Below, piece after piece: positions 57,719 to 64,000 of a stretch of DNA of 64,000 bases. The translations under genes were made by a program, and so were the position numbers. Each line of letters starts with the position of its first letter. Position 1 is the first letter of the stretch. The notes under the pieces were generated by a model. It made no database searches. It was not told the DNA's origin and saw only the letters and a program-made list of their open reading frames with translations. The stretch lies in assembly GCA_026168455.1 (NCBI GenBank), contig CM047429.1:3531720-3595719 (forward strand), in the 5' to 3' direction. The DNA comes from Theocolax elegans. Taxonomy: Eukaryota > Arthropoda > Insecta > Hymenoptera > Cerocephalidae.

Positions 57719-58430
57719 CTTTATTAAAAGTTTCAAGATTCGTTTGTAATTTTAAGATGTTTATTAAACAAATAAAAAATTGTTTAAACAAATTAGAATA
57801 TAAAATAGTAGATGTAATTAATAAAAAAATTCTATTACAGATTGTTTAAAAACTTTGAAATTATATTACTATTAAAAATATTGTTAATAAAAATGTGAAA
57901 CCTAAAGCGCTTTAATTAAGCTTTAAAATGTACATTGTTTTATATTTCGATGTAAAACTGTTTTTATAAATACATTTCATATCAAATTTAATTTATGTTT
58001 GTTTTATTGAGAATATCCATTATTTTTTTCACTTATTTTTGTTATTTTTCAAACTGTTAGTCTCATTTTTATAAACGATGGAGCTACGTTTCCTGAATTT
58101 CTTTAAATATTTAACTAAAATATAAATAAAACTTGTATTATTTTATTGTAAAACATTTTTGATGTTATAAAATACTTTATTGAAAAGTTGCACAAAAATA
58201 ATATAAGTATTTGCTATTATATTTACTTAAAATATTATTTCAACAAAATAAAAGCACATTTATAGCAATACTTGCTATTTAAATTAATAATTTTGTCACT
58301 ATTTTCATGTAAATGATTTGTAGCAAATTTATAATAAATACGGACTTACATTGACGCAAATTTTGGATAAGCAAGTACAAATTGTTTTTTGGAAAGTTGC
58401 TGTCAATTTGCAATCATATGTCTATTGGGG
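56329..58430. mobile_element. 2.1-kb inverted-repeat element carrying an RS-rich segment
   Basis: Same ends (CCCCAATAGACA / TGTCTATTGGGG) and same arms as the 795-bp MITE at 38290-39084, but with an extra 1340 bp (56846-58185) placed at a single site of the MITE sequence (host GATCTAGTTGCAC, AG duplicated or ambiguous). The extra segment has a (GA) tract of about 34 bp (56863-56896), an RS-repeat frame and an A+T-rich tail with a (TA) tract near 57680. Inserted in Gypsy RT sequence. Confidence 0.85.
57065..57457 (+). CDS. RS-rich tandem-repeat coding segment, probable captured gene piece
   Basis: An open frame, extending upstream of the ATG at 57158, of three ~45-residue repeats (starts near 57067, 57204 and 57337): SRSRSCNRRSVRRSPSHHSS, then RSRSCDRRAARRSTSHHSSS, then RSSSRSLDGRFTRRSSSHD, each followed by LSKKVRKSQ/LPKRLRKSQ-type linkers. 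Dense Arg-Ser dipeptides resemble SR-type splicing or scaffold proteins. It ends at 57457, with more Ser/Arg-like codons out of frame to 57600. It has no RNA-binding domain. Most likely an exon or processed transcript of a host gene trapped inside a MITE; the source gene was not identified. Confidence 0.55.
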   Translation, partial: LSRSRSCNRRSVRRSPSHHSSRNASLISSRSLSKKVRKSQCVSQNQSRSRSCDRRAARRSTSHHSSSSASPTNHQSLPKRLRKSQYQYKNRSSSRSLDGRFTRRSSSHDLSRALLPLNNQFLLQSVPKIN

Positions 58431-58512
58431 CGGTTCCACTATGTCCAAATCTATCAATTTTTTGATTTCTTGTAACCATTTGTTCTCTTAACGCCGGCGG
58501 GTATCTGTCTAA
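58431..58512 (-). pseudogene. Ty3/Gypsy RT N-terminal fragment
   Basis: Minus strand LQEIKKLIDLDIVEP, the conserved entry to Gypsy RT (usual ...LLDLDIIEPSDSPY). The next residues (SIADYSSPMWIV) continue at 56328 beyond the 2.1-kb element, so the element interrupted a single RT gene. Confidence 0.75.
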
Positions 58513-58580
58513 TGGTTTAAAGGTTAATTTTTTAATGCATTCTTCTTCTAAATCCACCATCACCATGTCAGCAAAAATTT
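58513..58580 (-). pseudogene. Inverted PLE 3 RT scrap
   Basis: Reverse complement of 58707-58770 (the ADMVMVHLEEECIKN coding block). It lies immediately 5' of the forward PLE 3, giving an inverted duplication at the PLE 5' end. Confidence 0.78.
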
Positions 58581-58585
58581 TACAC

Positions 58586-59404
58586 AGACTTTTTAATAAA
58601 TAATACTACAGATTTTTTAATAAATAATACTTTTTTTCAATTTAACAATAAATATTATCAACAAATTCATGGTACACCTATGGGTAGCCCTTGCTCCCCC
58701 ATTTTTGCTGATATGGTGATGGTGCATTTAGAAGAAGAATGCATTAAAAACTTAACCTTTAAACCATTAATATACTATAGATACGTGGATGACATATTAA
58801 CAATAATACCGAAAGATAAGTTAGAGGAAATGACTAGAGTTTTTAATTCTTACCATGAGAAGTTACTATTTACAACTGTATCAGAATAAATAATATGATA
58901 AATTTTCTTGAAATGAAAATAATTAAAGAAGGGATTAATATTGTAATTGATTGGTATCATATACCAACATTCTCTGGTACTTTTAAATTATTTGTCCAAA
59001 CATCCAATTTCACATAAAAAACTATGGTTTATTCACTGGAAGATAAGGTTATACTGCTTTCTGATAAGAAATTTCACAATAAAAATCTTAAATTAGTAAA
59101 AACTATATTACGTGAAAATAATTATCCTTCTAAATTTATTAATAATAATATACATAAACGTATTCAAATTAAGCATAATGTTGATAAAAATCATACTAAT
59201 AATCAAAATGTTATTAACAATAATAGTAAAAAAAGAGGTGTAATTTTACCATTACCCTATATACCAAAATTGTTTGAAGATGTTTCTAAAAAAGTTAAAA
59301 AATTTAATATTTCTACTGTTCCGAAAATTGTTAATTTACTTAGTAGTTATATAAGGAGCAGAAAAGACAGAACTAAACCGAACGAGCTAAGGTAGTTTAC
59401 AAAA
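58586..59404 (+). pseudogene. PLE 3 reverse transcriptase (5'-truncated)
   Basis: Starts within RT: QIHGTPMGSPCSPIFADM, then KPLIYYRYVDDILTIIPKDK with intact YVDD (frame 58680-58889). After a frameshift come INFLEMKIIKE, the KLFVQTSNFT junction and the frame 59024-59395 (VILLSDKKFHN, LKLVKTILRENNYPSKFINN, KKVKKFNISTVPKIVNLLSS). The catalytic motifs are better preserved than in PLE 1 and PLE 2, but the N-terminal domains are absent. Confidence 0.87.
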
Positions 59405-59408
59405 TTAA

Positions 59409-59740
59409 GGGGGTTCCATACTCCATTTTTGATGATTAATTAATAAAAAAGTAGAACAGTATGTGAAAAAATAAGAGAAGAAGCGCCTTCGTTTATTGAC
59501 AATCTATAACTGTATGCTGAATTTTAGATTAAAATATAATTGCGTTTTCGAGAAAAGTCTTACCAAAAAGATCAAATGTTTTCACCTCGTTGAGGTTAGG
59601 TACAGATTTTTGGTAAGACTTTTCTCAAAAACGCAAAATAATTTTCATCTGAAATTCAGCACACATTTTGATTATTAATAAACGAAGACGCCTCTTCTTC
59701 ACGATTGCCGGTAAGGTAGGGAGGATAAATATTGACTACG
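59409..59740. mobile_element. 332-bp TTAA-flanked hairpin insertion in PLE 3
   Basis: TTAA at 59405-59408 and 59741-59744. Removal restores the PLE frame (VVYKI then NCCNCEAS). The left end GGGGGTTCCATACTCC resembles the 51150 element. The interior is an inverted repeat (GAAAAGTCTTACCAAAAA with its inverse around 59560-59625). The right end lacks the matching terminal repeat. Confidence 0.83.
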
Positions 59741-60048
59741 TTAATTGTTGTAATTGCGAAGCGTCTTATGTTGGAGAAACAAAAAGAAAATTAAGAATCA
59801 GAATTAATGTGCATCAAAAAAGAGTTTAAAAGCTGATGTGCATTAATGATCATATTAACAATTTAAGTCACAAATTTGATTTTGACAATATAAGTATTCT
59901 TGACAGAGAAAATAATTGGAGAAAAAGAATTATATCGGAAACATTATATATTAACTTACAAAAAGAACCTATTAGTAAAAACAAAGACGTTAGCAAACTA
60001 AAAACAACATACACATCGCTTATACAGAAGTTTAAAAATAAGAAATAA
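59741..60048 (+). pseudogene. PLE 3 GIY-YIG endonuclease
   Basis: NCCNCEASYVGETKRKLRIR is the GIY-YIG core with an intact Gly. After a TAA the frame 59836-60048 carries CINDHINNLSHKFDFDNISI, a conserved E in RKRIISETLYIN, and the shared terminus FKNKK*. Only one stop separates the halves. Confidence 0.85.
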
Positions 60049-60720
60049 ATTGTAACCAAGTTTGAAGTCATATTTTTTCATTATGCAGTTTTAAATATTC
60101 GCGGGTTTTATAGTTATCTAAATTACCGATTACATGTACTTGTTAATTATATAGTTATCTATATTACCGAGTTTTTTCTAGTCAATTTCATGTTCGAAAT
60201 TTAAATCGTAATCAGTTGAATATTTGTGTCGTAGTCGAGTGCATGTCCCATATACAATTTTATTGAATGTTTACATGTTTTTTTTGTTTCTGTGGTTTTG
60301 TTTATTTAATTTATTTAAATTATTAATTTTTAAATTGGTAAACAATTCACTGGACTAAAATGAAGAGGATAAAAAAGTATGATTTGATAGCTTTATAAAT
60401 TCTGAGATTATTTTGTTAACTATTTATTTAATCTTGTTGCTATATTCATTGATTAATAATGTAATGTTAATTATTATTATTATAGTTGAGAATTGACACT
60501 CTAAAATATTGACAAGTTTTTGTTTGAAACGCAATGTGACAATCACAAAGTAAAGAATCTCCGTCGTAGACGATTATATTGGCATTATATAAACTAATTA
60601 ATTGTTATTAATAAAGTTTAGCACCTGAAGATGGAGGTAAATTTGTCTCCGAAAAGTTGTGTAGTTCAATAAATAATTTGACTCGTTAAAACAATTGATA
60701 ACCCTATCCAATAGTATATT
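60049..60720 (+). repeat. PLE 3 3' untranslated region and terminal repeat
   Basis: Non-coding tail parallel to 40882-41580 of PLE 2 (for example the shared TAATAAAGTTTAGCACCTG block), ending near 60715 after the hammerhead-like motif and an ATTGATAACC-type tract. No 5' partner copy is present. Confidence 0.72.
60621..60662 (+). ncRNA. Hammerhead-like ribozyme motif, 3' end of PLE 3
   Basis: GCAC, CTGAAGA (60625-60631), a stem II GGAGGT / GTCTCC that stays paired through G-U pairs, then GAAA (60651-60654). The next base is A where the others have C, and the return strand GTGT pairs less well with GCAC, so activity is doubtful. The compensated stem II is evidence of past selection on structure. 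Confidence 0.68.
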
Positions 60721-61496
60721 CATGTCTGGAGCAAAAGGGATCATTCCTGATGCATTCCTCCGCCGCAGAGGCACTTGTGAGAATGATCCAGTTTTCTCTT
60801 GAGATGAAGATACTATTCTTTTGTCTACAGATGGCAAAAATGACTATTTCGCTTCCTACATGAAAGATGCAAAATGATGTCTCCGTATGTGTGAATAAGG
60901 CTTGTAATACATAAATTGGTGTCCTATTAAAAAATACTATTACATCTTTGTTTGTCTTTGCACCACAGCTCTCATAAAAAGTAAGAACCAGTAGTCATAA
61001 ATCAAACTGTTTTTTCCCATCTCAAATCTTTCTTTGACTTCGAATAAAGTGCATTAAAATACTTATAGATTGTCAAGTCTTTTAATCAAACCACTTTATT
61101 ATGTACCTATGGTGTTAATAATGATGAGTATTCCAGGACTAACTGCGTATCCTACTAAATACAGTTAAGTAAGTATTGTATTTTATTTGTATTAATTATA
61201 ATTATAATAGTAGCATTTCGCTCAGTATTTTTTTTTAAAGTAACGGTTTTAAAGCTTTATATGTACAAAGCTTCTACACACACATAAAAAAAATATTTTT
61301 TTTTTCTTTTATCATTAATGATATTCTAACAATTAGAATGCAATAGGTGTACGTTTTCATAGATTAATATTTTTGAAAAAAAAACTTCTACAAAAACTGT
61401 AATCGGTACTCAATCTCGGCCAAATATATGCATATGTTTCACATTAATATGTTGTATATTCTACCAACTCTGGTTTTACAACTCTGGTAAATAATT
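60720..61496. other. Interval without a supported gene
   Basis: A minus-strand frame (60598-60837) has non-repetitive, mixed composition (VDKRIVSSSQEKTGSFSQVP), but its 3' part is PLE terminal sequence, so any real coding would be only about 60720-60840. No family was recognised. The remainder is A+T-rich. Confidence 0.4.
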
Positions 61497-61595
61497 ATGT
61501 AGGTATTATCGGTCACACCGAACTAAATAATTTTATCTTTGTCCACTATGGTTGGTGGAATTTCCCAGAGCACGGCCTTTATTAAAAACAATTAA

Positions 61596-61664
61596 AGGCG
61601 TTTCGTCCTCGATCTCCAGCTTGGACTCCTCAGTAAGGAACTGGAGATCTTACCTTAGACGCCT
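61596..61664 (-). ncRNA. Type III hammerhead ribozyme with complementary loops
   Basis: Minus strand, read from 61664: stem III AGGCGU (61664-61659) with ACGCCU (61601-61596); cleavage base C17 at 61658 (site GUC); stem I TAAGG (61657-61653) with CCTTA (61638-61634); core CTGAGGA (61633-61627); stem II GTCC (61626-61623) with GGAC (61608-61605); GAAA (61604-61601). Every invariant core base is present and all three stems pair without mismatch. Loop I and loop II are both 14 nt and contain GATCTCCAG and CTGGAGATC, perfectly complementary over 9 nt, so they can form a kissing pair. Confidence 0.88.
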
Positions 61665-61699
61665 GTCGCAAGATGTTCTGCGGCTATATATATAGAAAA

Positions 61700-61768
61700 G
61701 AGACGACGATCTCCACAACGAGTGTAGAGATATAGTCGTCTCCATCTGGTGGTGGGAAAAACCACCAG
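61700..61768 (-). ncRNA. Two strong hairpins next to the hammerhead
   Basis: GAGACGAC (61700-61707) pairs with GTCGTCTC (61735-61742), extended inside by ATCTC (61709-61713) with GAGAT (61727-61731). CTGGTGGT (61746-61753) pairs with ACCACCAG (61761-61768) around a 7-nt loop. Both stems are free of mismatches. On the minus strand they lie 5' of the ribozyme within the same 342-bp unit. Confidence 0.75.
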
Positions 61769-61942
61769 CCAGAGTGCGACGTATGCGACCTAGTCGCCGG
61801 TTATTTGAAAAATAAATCTATCGTTCGTAAATGTCTATATGTATGTATTATCGGTCACACCGAACTAAATAATTTACTTTTAGAATAAAGTAGGCACATT
61901 GTACTCTTTGTCCACTATGGTTGGACTATCTGGTAAATAATT

Positions 61943-63479
61943 GTTTACTTCAACATTGTTATTGTAGTTATTATTATAGTTTGTTATTATAGTTTATTAT
62001 TATAGTTCCTCAAATAAAACTAATGATCAATAGGTACATTTAATTACAGTAATTTTTACATTATTAATTATAAATAAATAATATATAAATTTCTATATTA
62101 TATGTTGTATAAAAATAAATTATTAAATACCTCTAGAATTTGTTTGAGATAAAGCCATTTGTAACTTGATAAAAAAATAATAATTAGCAATTCTAATACA
62201 TTATTACATCATATTAATATTTAATTTATTTTCTTACATTTTTGAATTTATAGTTCATGATAACATGATCATTATGCTGCTACCTGAAAATTTAAACAAT
62301 TTGTTATTTTCTTTTAATTAACCAACTGCAATTGTCGCTAAAAGCTTAAATTTAGAAAAATATAACGATAAAATGAATTCGTAAGTCTGTCAGGTCTCCG
62401 GTTCGATTTCGGCTATCAGTCATTTTATGCAAAACGTCACTATAGTGTTCATTGTAACAATTGTTTTGGATAAGTGTAAGAAAAATTGCAGATATGCATA
62501 TTAAAACAATGGGTGTGCAATGACATTTTTAACGATGTTGCTTATATCAAAATTTTAGTATATTTTGGGTTACATACTGATTAAATAGAGAAATATAATA
62601 AAATTATTAAAATTCAATAAGAATAAACTTTTAAAAAAAAACCTGATGATTATTTGAAAATAAGTTATGCACATAAAAATTGTGCTAACACATCTTTATA
62701 AAATCATCATAATCTTTATAAAAGTTGCTTGTTAGTGGCCACCATCTTTCTAAAAATTTGTGTGCGTTAAAGTTCATTTGAGTTTACCGGGCCCAAAATA
62801 AAATAGCTAAGTCAACATATTACAGCATTAATATTTCAATATGGTTTTGTAAACTAAGCTTATGTGAACAGCAGCTAGAAGTTACAGTGTTACTCTTTTA
62901 AAAAGTGTTGGTTTTAAAGAGATAGCATTTTTCATCTGTCAAAAATTCTGCATTGCTATATTTATTAGTTATGTATGTTAATTACCGCATGTATAAAATT
63001 ACTTTATAAAAAATTGTATGCTCTCCTACAAACTGTTAAAAACGTGCACAATCTGCAAAATACAACGGAAGCTTAACAAACAAAAATGTGGTATATTGTT
63101 ATACGGCCTGCAATTTATATTTATATCACAATTTATAATATGTTACTGAGTAAACAGAACCTTCACTTCAATATCGAACTATTTCAAGTTCATTACTTAT
63201 TTATACATTGATTATCATTTCATAAATTACAAACACCGTCGAAAAATACTGAAATTGAATAGCACCTTTAATAAAAATATTTATCGTCCTTATTTTATAT
63301 GTCATATCAATGCAATTGTCGCCACTGTCTTGTATATTTAATTTCATCTTTAAACATGTATTTCTTTTTATTTTAGATGACACCATCATGGTCTAGATCT
63401 TTATCGATAGATCAATAGTCTTTTCAATTTAATTGCAAAACAAGAGTCTGCAATTTATTCATGCACATTCGTTGTTCAG
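61943..63479. other. A+T-rich, intron-like interval
   Basis: No gene or element end recognised. A box-B-like GGTTCGATTTC occurs at about 62400 without a box A. The stretch could be intronic if the exon at 63480 is real. Confidence 0.45.
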
Positions 63480-63602
63480 GAAGTCGCAGAAGATCAGAGA
63501 TCCTTCCTTCCCCCGCTCCTTCGCGAGTGCGTGAATCTCGGAAGTGTGTTTGGATACACCGGTGCTCAAACAGCGATTACCGAGGAATTAAATCTGCCGC
63601 AG
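63480..63602 (+). CDS. Candidate host-gene exon (41 codons)
   Basis: A 123-bp open segment in a G+C-richer island, beginning after an acceptor-like TTGTTCAG (63472-63479) and ending at CCGCAG before the donor-like GTGAGG (63603-63608). It is exactly 41 codons, phase 0 to 0, encoding EVAEDQRSFLPPLLRECVNL, then GSVFGYTGAQTAITEELNLPQ (21 residues, of which the last is at the donor). The composition is unlike every transposon here. No family was recognised. The upstream acceptor lacks a strong pyrimidine tract, so this is moderate evidence only. Confidence 0.5.
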
Positions 63603-63608
63603 GTGAGG

Positions 63609-64000
63609 ATATTGGAGATCAAATTCATCGGTACATTCGCCCACGCGCAAGTCTTACTATTGTCGCGGCTCCACGGCCATAATTTTATTTTTTATTTTAT
63701 ATTAACTAAAAAATGCTCTTAATGTATTGTAATTAATACATTTAATTATTAATATTTAATTTAAATCAACGCCAGGCAAAGATGATCGTCGGAATCCGAC
63801 TGTACTGTATTTCTTATGCACGGTTAACCTAAAACAGGCACGTTTCGAAATTTTTTGAAAATGTAAACCAGAATAAATACTGTATTTTGTCACGAATTAC
63901 TTGGAACAGTGTATCAATTACATTGAATATTCAACTTGCAAGTTTTCGACTAGGCCCCGACGTCACGACGAGCTCTACTGTTATTGAGAGGTTCTTCTCG
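63609..64000. other. Right-edge interval, no gene assigned
   Basis: The open frame of the exon runs on to 63722 past the candidate donor, but composition falls off. Nothing else is recognised up to the window edge. Confidence 0.4.

Larger units (their letters stand above)
61497..61928 (-). mobile_element. 432-bp hammerhead-bearing retroelement (partial dimer)
   Basis: Flanked by a 14-bp direct duplication TCTGGTAAATAATT (61483-61496 and 61929-61942), the sign of a retrotransposed insertion. Internal layout A-B-A': A (61497-61555) and A' (61839-61928) are copies 342 bp apart (GTATTATCGGTCACACCGAA and GTCCACTATGGTTGG), and A has a ~30-bp deletion. B (61556-61838) holds a hammerhead ribozyme and two strong hairpins, and is G+C-richer than its surroundings. 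It encodes no protein. A 1.25-unit tandem of a ~342-bp unit with a self-cleaving ribozyme matches the plan of retrozymes and of PLE terminal repeats. Confidence 0.8.

Noticed and set aside
60598..60837. 79-codon minus-strand frame as a host gene
   Set aside because: Its C-terminal third is PLE terminal repeat; the rest is too short to support without homology.
61497..61928. Reading the A and A' repeats as LTRs of a tiny LTR element
   Set aside because: They lack TG...CA ends, a primer-binding site and a purine tract, and the 14-bp duplication is too long for an LTR integrase.
62390..62420. Box-B-like GGTTCGATTTC as a second SINE
   Set aside because: No box A upstream and no recognisable body.

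Overview
This is an A+T-rich eukaryotic window made almost entirely of nested transposable elements, most probably from an insect (perhaps an ant or other hymenopteran; that placing rests on the element families recognised and was not tested). There is no bacterial-type operon. Nearly all coding sequence is decayed retroelement, Helitron or Polinton sequence. The only candidate host exon is a 123-bp open segment near the right edge (63480-63602).

Left part (1-16.2 kb): a reverse-strand Penelope-like element (PLE) copy is split by a 7.7-kb array of a ~182-bp satellite (628-8322). It abuts, head to head, a forward PLE (8893-13049) with a ~330-bp repeat at each end, each holding a hammerhead-like ribozyme motif, and coding for reverse transcriptase (RT) plus GIY-YIG endonuclease. 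That PLE is itself split by an internally deleted LTR retrotransposon (9963-11000). It lies against a 5'-truncated Helitron (13050-16210) with HUH Rep and Pif1-type helicase domains.

Middle (16.3-42.8 kb): a Polinton/Maverick remnant with 1.3-1.5-kb inverted termini (16290-24452) carries only the virion module: major and minor capsid remnants, adenain-like protease, PLA2-like/hydrophobic protein, packaging ATPase and two conserved accessory genes. Next come a Helitron with a Ulp1/C48-type protease (25137-30875), a solo LTR (31857-32897) and a long-armed foldback element (32924-34578). The replication module of a second Polinton follows: integrase at 36240-36670 and protein-primed DNA polymerase B on the minus strand (36680-37837 and 41581-42780). 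The polymerase gene is split by another PLE (37838-41580) flanked by hammerhead-like motifs.

Right part (43-64 kb): a foldback element beside a solo LTR, a tRNA-derived SINE head, Ty3/Gypsy fragments, a third Helitron on the minus strand cut by a TTAA-flanked element and by a solo LTR with a CTTT duplication, a Gypsy pol relic split by two elements, a third PLE, and a 432-bp retroelement-like insertion (61497-61928). One of the Gypsy splitters is a 2.1-kb inverted-repeat element carrying an RS-rich open frame that its 795-bp relative lacks. The 432-bp insertion has 14-bp target duplications, an A-B-A partial-dimer layout and, on the minus strand, a complete type III hammerhead ribozyme whose two loops are complementary over 9 nt.

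The main messages are the recurrence of hammerhead folds in two unrelated settings (PLE terminal repeats and the small partial-dimer element), precise nested insertions whose empty sites can be read from related copies in the same window, and the separation of Polinton virion and replication modules into different remnants.
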